DNA of 64,000 bases from Methylocystis sp. (GTDB lineage Bacteria; Pseudomonadota; Alphaproteobacteria; Rhizobiales; Beijerinckiaceae): contig JADCCX010000036.1 of NCBI GenBank assembly GCA_020252485.1, forward strand, positions 62,001-126,000, in the 5' to 3' direction. Below are positions 24,261 to 32,344 of this stretch, in pieces. How positions within the stretch are numbered: the stretch's first letter is position 1; each line of letters starts with the position of its first letter. The notes under the pieces are model-generated. The model saw only the letters and a list, made by a program, of their open reading frames with translations, did not search any database and was not told where the DNA came from. The position numbers and the translations under genes are program-made.

Positions 24261-24395
24261 CCTTCTCCCCTTGCGGGAGAAGGTGGTCGGCGGATGCCGA
24301 CCGGATGAGGGGTCGCTCAATTCTGGCAGGTTGGCTAAACCCCTCATCCGCCCTTCGCTCACGCAAAGGGCACCTTCTCCCGCAAGGGGAGAAGG
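24261..24395. repeat. Multi-armed palindromic element in the rpsP-rimM gap
   Basis: Perfect 25-bp outer arms (24261-24285 and 24371-24395, starting CCTTCTCCCCTTGCGG and ending CGGGAGAAGGTG on the left) enclose GGTCGGC/GCCGACC (24285-24291, 24296-24302) and CGGATGAGGGGT/ACCCCTCATCCG (24302-24313, 24339-24350). Nearly the whole rpsP-rimM spacer is this element. Since rimM and trmD are probably co-transcribed with rpsP, its transcript would fold into a strongly structured spacer. Confidence 0.88.
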
Positions 24396-24407
24396 AAGAG
24401 CGATGCC

Positions 24408-24926
24408 ATGACCTCCCCCCTGATCATCCTTGGCGTCATCGGCGCTCCGCACGGCGTCAAGGGCGAGGTGCGCGTCAAGTCGTCAACCGCCGATCCGCTG
24501 GCGATCGGCGATTACGGACCGGTGACGCTGCCGGATGGCCGCAGGCTGAAGATCAAAAGCGTGCGGCCGGGTACCGAGGTGGTGATCGTCAAGCTCGAAG
24601 GCATCAATGACCGCAATGCGGCCGAGGCGCTCAAGTTCCAGACGCTGGCCGTGCCGCGCGGGAAGCTGCCGGCGCCCGACGACGAGGATGATTTCTACCA
24701 TGCCGATCTCATCGGCCTGCGCTGCGAGACGGCGGAGGGCGCGCTCGTCGGCCATGTCACGGCGGTGCATGATTTCGGGGCCGGCGACATCCTCGACATC
24801 AAGGTCGAGAAGGGCCCGCCGATGACGCTCGGCTTCACGAAGGCGAATGTCCCGGTCGTCGATATCATCGGCGGCAGGCTCGTCGTCGTGCTGCCCAACG
24901 TCGTCGAAGTGAAGGGCGGGGAGTGA
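24408..24926 (+). CDS. rimM: Ribosome maturation factor RimM
   Basis: 16S rRNA processing factor for 30S head maturation. The N-terminal RimM domain opens [23 protein letters not shown] and the C-terminal PRC barrel includes [35 protein letters not shown] and [12 protein letters not shown]. 172 residues is normal. It lies between rpsP and trmD as in most proteobacteria. Confidence 0.96.
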   Translation: MTSPLIILGVIGAPHGVKGEVRVKSSTADPLAIGDYGPVTLPDGRRLKIKSVRPGTEVVIVKLEGINDRNAAEALKFQTLAVPRGKLPAPDDEDDFYHADLIGLRCETAEGALVGHVTAVHDFGAGDILDIKVEKGPPMTLGFTKANVPVVDIIGGRLVVVLPNVVEVKGGE

Positions 24927-24933
24927 GGGGCCG

Positions 24934-25638
24934 ATGCATGCGCCTTTCCACGCCACCGTGCTCACGCTTTATCCCGAGATGTTCCCCGGCACCCTTGGCC
25001 AGAGCCTGGCGGGCGAGGCGCTGGCGAATGGCCTCTGGCGGCTCGATATCAAGCAGATCCGTGATCACGGAACGGGACGCCACCGTGTCGTGGATGATAC
25101 GCCGGCGGGCGGCGGCGTCGGCATGGTGCTGAAGGCCGACGTGGTCGCCGCCGCCATCGACGCCGTGTCGCCGATGGATGATCCGCGGCCCCGGCTGCTG
25201 ATGTCGCCGCGCGGACGCCCCTTCCGGCAAGAGGATGCGCGGGCTCTGGCGGCGGGTCCGGGCGTCGTTATTGTCTGCGGCCGCTTCGAGGGCGTTGACG
25301 AGCGGGTCATCGCCGGAAGGGGGCTCGAAGAGGTTTCCATCGGCGATTATGTGCTCTCCGGCGGCGAAATCGCCGCCCAGGTGATCCTCGACGCCTGCGT
25401 CCGGCTCATCCCCGGCGTGATGGGAAAACCGGGCTCCGCCTTCGAGGAAAGCCACGAGAACGGCCTGCTGGAATATCCCCATTACACCCGCCCGAGGGAA
25501 TGGGAGGGCTTGAGCATCCCCGAGGTCCTGCTTTCGGGCGACCATGCGAAAATCGCCCAATGGCGGCGCGATCAGGCCATCAAAATCACGGGCGAGCGGC
25601 GGCCCGAGATTCTGCGCGAACACAAGCTTAAGCCCTGA
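24934..25638 (+). CDS. trmD: tRNA (guanine-N1)-methyltransferase TrmD
   Basis: Methylates G37 of tRNAs. The trefoil-knot SPOUT fold is marked by [44 protein letters not shown] and [11 protein letters not shown]. The 234-residue length fits. It starts 7 bp after rimM. The C-terminus ([17 protein letters not shown]) is the usual short tail. Confidence 0.97.
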   Translation: MHAPFHATVLTLYPEMFPGTLGQSLAGEALANGLWRLDIKQIRDHGTGRHRVVDDTPAGGGVGMVLKADVVAAAIDAVSPMDDPRPRLLMSPRGRPFRQEDARALAAGPGVVIVCGRFEGVDERVIAGRGLEEVSIGDYVLSGGEIAAQVILDACVRLIPGVMGKPGSAFEESHENGLLEYPHYTRPREWEGLSIPEVLLSGDHAKIAQWRRDQAIKITGERRPEILREHKLKP

Positions 25639-25672
25639 CAACCTACCGCCTCGGCCGGACCGGAGAGCGCAG

Positions 25673-26008
25673 ATGATCGGCGGAAGGAACAAGACGGCGA
25701 TGCTGCCGGTGCTGGCCCTGCTGGCGGGAGGCATGGCACCGGCGGTCGGGCAGAGCTTTAACGACGCGCCGATTTCCTGCGGCCAGCGTTCACACTACAA
25801 AAACTGCACCGCCGCCTTTGACGGCTGGACGCTCACGATTTCCCATAGGCATCCGGAAGGCAAGGATTCCGTCGCGGTTTACCGGCGTTGCGCGGTCGAC
25901 GCGATTGGCATCCATTGCGCGGTTGGCGAGTGGCGGTCGGAAGCCGGCAAGGGGCCGCTCGGGGGCCGCAGCATCGGGCTCAGGAACGGCTTGCCCTTCC
26001 CGGATTGA
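25673..26008 (+). CDS. Small exported hypothetical protein
   Basis: A 111-residue protein placed between trmD and rplS. The ATG at 25673 follows GGAGAG. An N-terminal hydrophobic region ending in PAVGQSFNDAP fits a signal peptide, so the product is probably periplasmic. The mature part has four Cys (ISCGQ, KNCTA, RRCAVD, IHCAVG) that could form two disulfides. I recognise no family. It is in the direction of the operon and probably co-transcribed. Confidence 0.6.
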   Translation: MIGGRNKTAMLPVLALLAGGMAPAVGQSFNDAPISCGQRSHYKNCTAAFDGWTLTISHRHPEGKDSVAVYRRCAVDAIGIHCAVGEWRSEAGKGPLGGRSIGLRNGLPFPD

Positions 26009-26122
26009 CCGCAAATTCCCAATCGACATCGGCGGCCGCGTGCTGTATGCGAACCTCCTAACTTAAAAAAGCGTCCCGAAACGCTCAGGCCATAGAGCCG
26101 AAACGGAAAAAGGTTCCTCCCG

Positions 26123-26509
26123 ATGAACATCATCGAAACGCTCGAGAAAGAGCATCTCGCCAAGCTTGGCAAAACCATTCCCGCCTTCCAGCCCGGTGAC
26201 ACGGTGCAGGTGAACGTTAAGGTCGTCGAAGGCGACCGCTCCCGCGTGCAGGCCTATGAAGGCGTCTGCATCGCCCGCTCCGGCGGCGGCCTGCAGGAGA
26301 GCTTCACCGTCCGCAAGATCTCCTATGGCGAGGGCGTCGAGCGCGTGTTCCCCGTGCATTCGCCGATGATCGACAGCATCAAGGTCGTCCGCACCGGCAA
26401 GGTGCGCCGCGCCAAGCTCTATTACCTGCGCGATCGGCGCGGCAAATCGGCCCGCATCGCCGAGCGTCAGGACAACAAGCCGGCGGTCGAGACCAAGTCG
26501 AGCGCCTGA
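26123..26509 (+). CDS. rplS: 50S ribosomal protein L19
   Basis: [81 protein letters not shown] is the L19 signature. 128 residues with a short C-terminal extension. A leader of about 110 bp separates it from the small exported gene, and a strong terminator follows. Confidence 0.97.
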   Translation: MNIIETLEKEHLAKLGKTIPAFQPGDTVQVNVKVVEGDRSRVQAYEGVCIARSGGGLQESFTVRKISYGEGVERVFPVHSPMIDSIKVVRTGKVRRAKLYYLRDRRGKSARIAERQDNKPAVETKSSA

Positions 26510-26535
26510 GCCGCTTGCAGCTTCAATCCGAAAAG

Positions 26536-26557
26536 GCCGCCGCAAGGCGGCTTTTTT
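26536..26557 (+). terminator. Rho-independent terminator after rplS
   Basis: GCCGCC (26536-26541), loop GCAA, GGCGGC (26546-26551), then a T6 run at 26552-26557. A textbook intrinsic terminator closing the ffh-to-rplS block. Confidence 0.92.
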
Positions 26558-26620
26558 GTTGCCGCTTTCCGGACGCCGACGATATCATCTGCCGACAACA
26601 AGAAAGTTCAGGGAGAAGAC

Positions 26621-27604
26621 ATGTCCAAATCCAAGATTGACCGGCGTCTGTTCGTGGCGTCGTCCGCGGCGATGCTGACCGCCCCCGCCAGCCTTCGCGC
26701 CCAGAGCGCTTGGCCCGCAGGGCGCAACATCCGCATCGTCGTGCCCTTTCCGCCTGCGGGCGCCACCGATGTCCTGGGCAGGATCATGGCGGAGCGTTTC
26801 GGTGAATTTTGGGGCGCGCGCGTGGTGGTGGAGAACAAGCCGGGCGCGGGCGGCAACATCGGCGCCGAGCAGGTGGCGCGTTCGGCGCCGGATGGCGACA
26901 ATATCCTGATCTTCTCGGTCGGCATGGCCACCAACCCTCATCTCTATCAGAACATGACCTATGACCCGATCAAGGATTTCGAGCCCGTCTCGTTGATTGC
27001 GATGGTCCCCAATATCCTGATTGCCGGCAAGCACACGCCCTACAGCAATGCTCAGGAATTCGTGGCTTTCGCCAAGGCGAACCCCGGCAAGATCACCTAT
27101 GGGTCATCGGGCATCGGCACCTCGCTGCATCTGGCCGGCGAATTGTTCCAGAAGATGACGGGCACGAAGATGCAGCATGTGCCCTATCGCGGCGCGGCGT
27201 TGGCGATCCAGGACCTGCTGGCGGGCCAGATCGATGTCGTGCTCGATAACATCACCTCGGCTTTGCCGCAGGCGCGGGCGGGCGCCGTGAAGGGCCTCGC
27301 GATCACGACGGCGAAGCGCTCGCAATTCGCGCCGGAGCTGCAGCCATTGGCCGAGGTGGTGCCGGGTTTCGACGTCACCTCCTGGTTCGCCTTGTTCGTG
27401 CCGAAGGGCACGCCCAGGCCGATCATCGACCGGATCGCGGCCGATGTGCGTAAGGCGCTGGCCGAGCCTGCGGTGAAGGAGAAGATGGCTTCGCTCGCCG
27501 CCGATTCGGTTGGCTCGACCCCGGAGGAATTGGCCGCCCTGCTGCGTTCGGAGACCGAGAAATGGGGCATCCTCATCCGGGAAGCCGGGATCAAGGCCAA
27601 TTGA
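26621..27604 (+). CDS. Bug/TctC-family tripartite tricarboxylate transporter substrate-binding protein
   Basis: A 327-residue periplasmic binding protein. DRRLFVASSAAMLTAPASLRAQ resembles a twin-arginine signal with AQ cleavage. The mature protein has IRIVVPFPPAGATDVLGRIMAERF, VVENKPGAGGNIGAE and THLAGELF-like segments (ITYGSSGIGTSLHLAGELFQ), the standard Bug pattern that binds a carboxylate through the two glycine-rich loops. No TctA/TctB membrane components are nearby, a common situation for Bug proteins. It ends 7 bp before pdxY. Confidence 0.92.
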   Translation: MSKSKIDRRLFVASSAAMLTAPASLRAQSAWPAGRNIRIVVPFPPAGATDVLGRIMAERFGEFWGARVVVENKPGAGGNIGAEQVARSAPDGDNILIFSVGMATNPHLYQNMTYDPIKDFEPVSLIAMVPNILIAGKHTPYSNAQEFVAFAKANPGKITYGSSGIGTSLHLAGELFQKMTGTKMQHVPYRGAALAIQDLLAGQIDVVLDNITSALPQARAGAVKGLAITTAKRSQFAPELQPLAEVVPGFDVTSWFALFVPKGTPRPIIDRIAADVRKALAEPAVKEKMASLAADSVGSTPEELAALLRSETEKWGILIREAGIKAN

Positions 27605-27611
27605 TTCCCGC

Positions 27612-28475
27612 ATGAGCCGGCCGCTCAATATCCTCTCGATCCAGTCGCATGTCGCCTATGGCCATGTCGGCAATGCCTCCGCCGTGTTCCCCATGCAGCG
27701 GCTGGGCTGCGAGGTCTGGCCCATCCACACCGTGCAGTTCTCCAACCACACGGGCTATCAGGAAGGCTGGACCGGCCGCGTCTTCGATGGTGCGATGATC
27801 GACGAGATCGTCGAAGGCATCGCCCGCCTCGGCAAGCTTGGGGAATGTGACGGCGTGCTCTCCGGCTATATGGGCTCTGCCGACATCGGCCAGGCGATCC
27901 TCTCCGCAGTCGGCCGGGTGCGGAGCGCCCGGCCCGGCGCAATCTATTGCTGCGATCCCGTCATCGGCGATGTGGGGCGCGGCATTTTCGTCCGTCCCGG
28001 CGTGCCGGAGTTCTTCAGGGAGAGGGCGGTGCCGGCGGCGGATATCATTACCCCCAATCAGTTCGAGCTGAACTACCTGGCGGGCTTCGAGACGCCGACG
28101 ATGGCGGAGGTCAGGCGGGCGCTCGCCGTGGTGCATGCGCTCGGGCCCAAAGTGATTCTGGCGACCTCCGTGCTGACCGAGGCGACCCCCGCCGACAGCA
28201 TCGATCTGATCGCCTCGGGCGATGGCGGGATCTGGCGGCTGCGGACGCCGTTGCTCAAGCTCAATGTCAATGGCGCCGGCGATGCGATCGCCGCGCTTTT
28301 TCTCGTGCACTGGCTGCGCAGCGGCTCGCTGGCAGAATCGCTCTCGCTGGCGGCATCCTCCCTTTTCGGCGTGCTGCAGCAGACCGTGGCGGCGGGTTCG
28401 CGCGAATTGCTGACGATTGCGGCGCAGGAGGAATTCATCCGGCCGTCCCTCAGGCTTTCGCCCGAGCGGATTTGA
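27612..28475 (+). CDS. pdxY: Pyridoxal kinase PdxY
   Basis: Phosphorylates pyridoxal in the vitamin B6 salvage path. [49 protein letters not shown] is the PdxY signature; the ribokinase-fold ATP site is marked by [12 protein letters not shown] and the catalytic motif [15 protein letters not shown] with its GAGD aspartate. 287 residues. It lies 7 bp after the Bug-protein gene; whether they are linked functionally is unclear. Confidence 0.95.
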   Translation: MSRPLNILSIQSHVAYGHVGNASAVFPMQRLGCEVWPIHTVQFSNHTGYQEGWTGRVFDGAMIDEIVEGIARLGKLGECDGVLSGYMGSADIGQAILSAVGRVRSARPGAIYCCDPVIGDVGRGIFVRPGVPEFFRERAVPAADIITPNQFELNYLAGFETPTMAEVRRALAVVHALGPKVILATSVLTEATPADSIDLIASGDGGIWRLRTPLLKLNVNGAGDAIAALFLVHWLRSGSLAESLSLAASSLFGVLQQTVAAGSRELLTIAAQEEFIRPSLRLSPERI

Positions 28476-28562
28476 AATTCCGCCAGACGGATTTGCTGTT
28501 TCGCGCGGCTGCAGCCGATCCTTTTTCTTGCAGGCGCCGGGACGCGTCTCTATTTGGAGCGC

Positions 28563-29636
28563 ATGCCAGTGCGTGTCCAGGAAGCCATTGATGCCATCGC
28601 CAGAGGCGAGCTTGTTGTCGTCACCGATGATGATGACCGCGAGGGGGAGGGCGATCTCGTCATCGCCGCGACACTCTGCACGCCGGAGAAGATGGCGTTC
28701 ATCGTGCGCCACACCTCCGGTATCGTCTGCGCGCCGATCACGCAGGAGGACGCGCGGCGGCTCAGGCTCGATCCAATGGTGGCGCATAACGATTCCAACC
28801 ACACGACCGCCTTCACCGTGTCGATCGATTACAAACCGGGCATGACGAGCGGCATTTCCGCCGAAGAGCGGACCTCGACCTGCCGGGCGCTCGCCAATCC
28901 GAATGCCGGCGCCAATGATTTCGCCCGGCCCGGCCATATCTTCCCGCTCATCGCCAAGGATGGCGGCGTGCTGATGCGCTCCGGCCATACCGAGGCGGCG
29001 GTCGACCTTTGCCGCATGGCCGGGCTGCCGCCGGTGGGCGTGATCAGCGAACTGGTGAATGACGACGGCACCGTCACCAAGGGAAAGCAGGTGGCGGATT
29101 TCGCCGCGAAGCACGGCCTGAAGCATGTCACCATCGCCGACATGATCGCCTTCCGCCAATCGCGCGAGAAGCTGGTGGAGCGCGTCAGCCAGTTCACGGT
29201 CGAAAGCCCGATCGGACCCATGCAGGGCTACGCCTACCGGACGCCCTTCGATCCGGTCTATCATCTGGCGTTTGTCTATGGCGGCATCGGCAAGGGCGAG
29301 AATATCCTGGCGCGCTTCCACAAGCCTAATCTCATGAACGATATCTTCCAGGCGCCGCCGGCGATCGGCAAGGCGCTGAAGCGCTTCAAGGCGGAAGGCA
29401 GCGGCGTCATCGTCTATCTCCGGGATGGAACCGCAGGCGTTCCGGCCGAGCCGCTGGAGCGGCCGGTCTCCTCGGATGCGGCGCGCAGCCAACAATGGCG
29501 CGAGGTCGGCGTCGGCGCGCAGATCCTGCGCGACCTTGGCGTGTCGTCGATCCGCAATCTCTCGGCCAGCAACCGTTCGTTTCCCGGTCTCTCTGGGTTC
29601 GGCATCGAGATCAACGGCACGGAAACGCTGGAATGA
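28563..29636 (+). CDS. ribB: 3,4-dihydroxy-2-butanone-4-phosphate synthase with degenerate GTP cyclohydrolase II-like domain
   Basis: The N-terminal domain (about residues 1-205) is DHBP synthase, which makes the four-carbon precursor of riboflavin from ribulose 5-phosphate: VVTDDDDREGEGDLVIAA, RHTSGIVCAP, RPGHIFPLIA and RSGHTEAAVDL are intact. The C-terminal part (about 210-357) aligns with RibA in layout, but the zinc-binding Cys motif and the catalytic region of GTP cyclohydrolase II are absent (HKPNLMNDIFQAPPAIGKALKRF instead). It is therefore RibBA-like with a likely non-catalytic second domain, as in other alphaproteobacteria; a separate RibA would be needed. The ATG at 28563 follows GGAG. 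Confidence 0.9.
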   Translation: MPVRVQEAIDAIARGELVVVTDDDDREGEGDLVIAATLCTPEKMAFIVRHTSGIVCAPITQEDARRLRLDPMVAHNDSNHTTAFTVSIDYKPGMTSGISAEERTSTCRALANPNAGANDFARPGHIFPLIAKDGGVLMRSGHTEAAVDLCRMAGLPPVGVISELVNDDGTVTKGKQVADFAAKHGLKHVTIADMIAFRQSREKLVERVSQFTVESPIGPMQGYAYRTPFDPVYHLAFVYGGIGKGENILARFHKPNLMNDIFQAPPAIGKALKRFKAEGSGVIVYLRDGTAGVPAEPLERPVSSDAARSQQWREVGVGAQILRDLGVSSIRNLSASNRSFPGLSGFGIEINGTETLE

Positions 29637-30772
29637 GGGGCTGGACGGCGGTTCCCGTCGTCGATCCCGCTGCCGAACGGCGCTTCATGGCGGAGGCGCT
29701 GGCCCTCGGGCGAACGGGGCTTGGCCGCACCTGGCCGAACCCCTCGGTCGGCTCGCTCGTCGTGAAGGATGGCGTTGTCGTCGGGCGCGGCGTGACGCAG
29801 CCCGGCGGCCGGCCGCATGCCGAAGCGATCGCGCTCGAAGCGGCGGGTCTCGCGGCGGTCGGCGCCACGCTCTATGTCACGCTGGAGCCCTGCTCGCACC
29901 GTTCGGTGCGCGGCGGCACGCCCTGCCTGGAGCACACGATCCTCTCCGGCGTGCGCCAGGTCGTCTCGGCGATCGACGACCCCAATCCGCATATCAGCGG
30001 CATCGGGCATGCGCTGCTCAGGAGCGCCGGCGTGTTGGTCCGCGTCGGCGAGGGCGGCGCCAAGGCGCGCGAGGACCATCTCGGCCACATCCTGCGCGTG
30101 CGGGAAGGTCGGCCGATGGTCACCCTCAAGCTCGCCCAGACGGCGGACGGCTATTGCGCGCCGGCGGATGGCAGCCGGATGCAGATCAGCGGCGAGGCGG
30201 CCATGCGCGAGGTGCATCTGCTGCGCGCCAGCCATGACGCGATCATGGTCGGCATCGGCACGGTTCTCTCCGATGATCCGCAGCTCACCGTGCGGCTGCC
30301 GGGGCTGGAGGACCGCTCGCCGCTCCGGGTCGTGCTCGATAGCGCCCTGCGGCTGCCGCTCACCTCCGCGCTTGTCCGCACCGCGGCGGTTGTGCCGGTG
30401 GTTGTCATCGCAGCCGAGGACGCGCCGGCCGAGCCCGAATTGCGCCTGCGCGATCAAGGCGTCGAGGTCTACCGGGTGGGCCGGGAGCCTGACGGGCGGC
30501 TCGATCTGCCGGCGGCGCTGCGGCTGCTTGCGATCTGCGGCATCACCCGCATCTTTTCCGAAGGCGGCCCGATCGTGGCGCAATCGCTGGCCGAACGGGG
30601 TCTTGCCGACCGCCTGATCGTGTCGACGGCGGATCATGCGCTCGGCGCAGCGGGGACGTTGGCCCTGCGTCCTGAGCTTCGCGCAGCCCTGCGCGATCCG
30701 GCCCGGTTCCGCTTGCTGGCGACGGCGCGGCATGGTTCGGATGTGTTCACAACCTACGGGAGTGCCGCCTGA
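29633..30772 (+). CDS. ribD: Bifunctional riboflavin deaminase/reductase RibD
   Basis: Deaminates and reduces the pyrimidine intermediate of riboflavin synthesis. The zinc deaminase domain shows GRPHAEAIAL (about residues 60-69) and LEPCSHRSVRGGTPCLEHT, with Cys at about 87 and 98. The reductase domain follows: PMVTLKLAQTADG, SHDAIMVGIGTVLSDDPQLTVRLPG and RIFSEGGPIVAQSLAERGLADRL. The ATG at 29633 overlaps the preceding stop (ATGA). 379 residues. Spacing between the two deaminase cysteines is slightly longer than in E. coli RibD. Confidence 0.95.
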   Translation: MRGWTAVPVVDPAAERRFMAEALALGRTGLGRTWPNPSVGSLVVKDGVVVGRGVTQPGGRPHAEAIALEAAGLAAVGATLYVTLEPCSHRSVRGGTPCLEHTILSGVRQVVSAIDDPNPHISGIGHALLRSAGVLVRVGEGGAKAREDHLGHILRVREGRPMVTLKLAQTADGYCAPADGSRMQISGEAAMREVHLLRASHDAIMVGIGTVLSDDPQLTVRLPGLEDRSPLRVVLDSALRLPLTSALVRTAAVVPVVVIAAEDAPAEPELRLRDQGVEVYRVGREPDGRLDLPAALRLLAICGITRIFSEGGPIVAQSLAERGLADRLIVSTADHALGAAGTLALRPELRAALRDPARFRLLATARHGSDVFTTYGSAA

Positions 30773-31410
30773 TGTTCACGGGTCTGGTCAGCGATGTGGG
30801 CGTGGTCGTCGAGGCGGAGGGCGATCCGGCCATGCTGCGCCGATACGTGATTGAATGCGGCTATCCGGCCCATGAAATCGCGCTTGGCGCATCTATCGCC
30901 TGTTCGGGAATCTGCCTGACGGCGGTCGCCATTGCCGAACAGGGCGGCAGAACGCGTTTCACGGTGGAAGCCGCCGCCGAGACGCTCGGCCGCACGCTGG
31001 CAGGTGCCTGGGCCGTCGGCACGCGGCTCAATCTCGAACGGTCTCTCAGGGTCGGCGACGAGTTGGGCGGCCATCTCGTCACGGGCCATGTGGACGGCAT
31101 CGCGCGGATCAGCCGCCTTGAACCGGTCACGGATGCCTCAGGTCCATGGGGACCAACGGCGAAGTTCACGATCGAAGCGCCGGCCGCTCTTGCGCGGTTC
31201 ATCGCCGGGAAGGGGTCAATTTGCCTCGACGGCGTGTCGTTGACCGTCAACAGCGTCGCCGGCACGGCATTCTCGGTGCTGCTCATCCCGCATACGCTGG
31301 CTGTCACGACCTTCGGCGAACGCAAGAGCGGCGATCCGGTCCATATCGAGGTGGACCTGATGGCGCGCTATGCGGCGCGGCTGGTGGAAGCCGGCGCGAT
31401 CAAGGTTTGA
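30772..31410 (+). CDS. ribE: Riboflavin synthase alpha subunit
   Basis: Dismutates lumazine to riboflavin. Two homologous barrels: MFTGLVSDVGVV...SIACSGICLTAV...FTVEAAAETLGRT...LNLERSLRVGDELGGHLVTGHVDG, then the second half with GSICLDGVSLTVNSVAGTAFSVLLIPHTLAVTTFG. The start overlaps the ribD stop (TGATG), so the three rib genes form a coupled operon. ribH and nusB, often next, are absent from the window. 212 residues. Confidence 0.96.
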   Translation: MFTGLVSDVGVVVEAEGDPAMLRRYVIECGYPAHEIALGASIACSGICLTAVAIAEQGGRTRFTVEAAAETLGRTLAGAWAVGTRLNLERSLRVGDELGGHLVTGHVDGIARISRLEPVTDASGPWGPTAKFTIEAPAALARFIAGKGSICLDGVSLTVNSVAGTAFSVLLIPHTLAVTTFGERKSGDPVHIEVDLMARYAARLVEAGAIKV

Positions 31411-31429
31411 TGGATTTCTTACCCGCTCT

Positions 31430-31524
31430 CGTCATGGCCGGACTTGATCCGGCCATCCACGTTTTCTGAGCCCAAAGATGTGGCAGCAAAAGACGTGGAT
31501 GGACGGGTCAAGCCCGTCCATGAC
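31430..31524. repeat. Four-armed palindromic repeat (CCGGACTTGATCCGG class)
   Basis: Outer arms CGTCATGG (31430-31437) and CCATGACG (31517-31524) enclose CCGG-ACTTGAT-CCGG, the pair CCATCCACGT (31453-31462)/ACGTGGATGG (31493-31502) and CGGG-TCAAG-CCCG. This is a widespread Rhizobiales intergenic repeat. It occupies the space between ribE and the rhodanese gene. Confidence 0.85.
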
Positions 31525-31599
31525 GTGATGGTCTGTCGCCGTGATCTGCAGTAGCCTCGGTTCCGTGCGAGCCCATTCTCATCAGCCTTCGGATACCCC

Positions 31600-31914
31600 A
31601 TGACCATCCAACACCTCGACATTGACGCTGTGAAGGCCGGTCTGGCCGATGGCAGCATGCTGATCATCGACGTCCGTGAGCCGCATGAATTCGTGGCCGG
31701 GCATATTCCGGGTTCGGTCAATCTGCCGCTCTCGCGGTTCGATCCGGACGAGATTCCGACGGACAGCGGCAAGCGCATCGTCTTCTCCTGCGCGGCGGGC
31801 GTGCGTTCGATGCAGGCGCTGGCGCTTGCCCAGCAGGCGGGGCTGCCCCTCGATGAGCATTACCGGGGCGGTTTCAAGGAATGGGCGATGCTGGGCGAGC
31901 CGGTCGAGGCCTGA
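31600..31914 (+). CDS. Single-domain rhodanese-like sulfurtransferase
   Basis: A 104-residue rhodanese. DVREPHEFVAGHIPGSVNLPL and the active-site loop FSCAAGVRSMQ, with Cys at about residue 64, are intact; a six-residue loop after Cys is typical of sulfurtransferases rather than phosphatases. Cytosolic. Probably independently transcribed because a repeat separates it from ribE. Confidence 0.9.
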   Translation: MTIQHLDIDAVKAGLADGSMLIIDVREPHEFVAGHIPGSVNLPLSRFDPDEIPTDSGKRIVFSCAAGVRSMQALALAQQAGLPLDEHYRGGFKEWAMLGEPVEA

Positions 31915-31984
31915 AACCCGCAATCGCTGGCGACCATTCAGGGTGCTTTCGGCGGGCGGCGGCCCGCCCTTGGCGGCAGGGTCT

Positions 31985-32260
31985 TCAGATATTCCGCCAT
32001 GGCGCGCCGGTCTTCGAATCCGGCGGGAACATCGCCTTGAATTTCGGCGCATGGTCCTCGACGACTTTGACGTAAGCCTGGAAGGCCGCAAGATCGAACG
32101 GAACCTGATCGCGCGTCATCCGGAAGGGAGGCACTCCGGCTTTCGCTATGATGCGCATTTCTTCCCTGCGCTGCTTGATGATATCGGCATTCTGCGCATG
32201 GGCCATCGTTGCGCCGGTGATCATCAGGCAAAGAATGGAAACTGGTTTGGCAAGCCGCAT
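31985..32260 (-). pseudogene. Truncated cytochrome c'/c556-like protein
   Basis: The 91-residue frame has a signal peptide (VSILCLMITGATMAHAQ) and the start of a cytochrome c556-like four-helix domain (ADIIKQRREEMRIIAKAG..., FDLAAFQAYVKVVEDHAPKFKAMFPPDSKTGA). It then stops (PWRNI) well short of the family's usual length of about 130-150, and no CxxCH haem-attachment motif is found downstream in any minus frame before the rhodanese gene. It is probably a relic; a short non-haem secreted protein is the alternative. Confidence 0.55.
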
Positions 32261-32344
32261 ATCTTTCCTCCGGGTCTTAAGCTCCCGATGTTAGCCATCT
32301 CAGGTCAGGCCAGCAGAGGCAATGCTTTGCACCCTTGTCAGAAT

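Noticed and set aside
28476-28562. FMN riboswitch before ribB
   Set aside because: The spacer is under 90 bp and shows none of the conserved RFN-element blocks.
27591-29495. Long minus-strand open frame opposite pdxY and ribB
   Set aside because: It runs through two well-supported genes on the other strand and has no family motif or ribosome-binding site.
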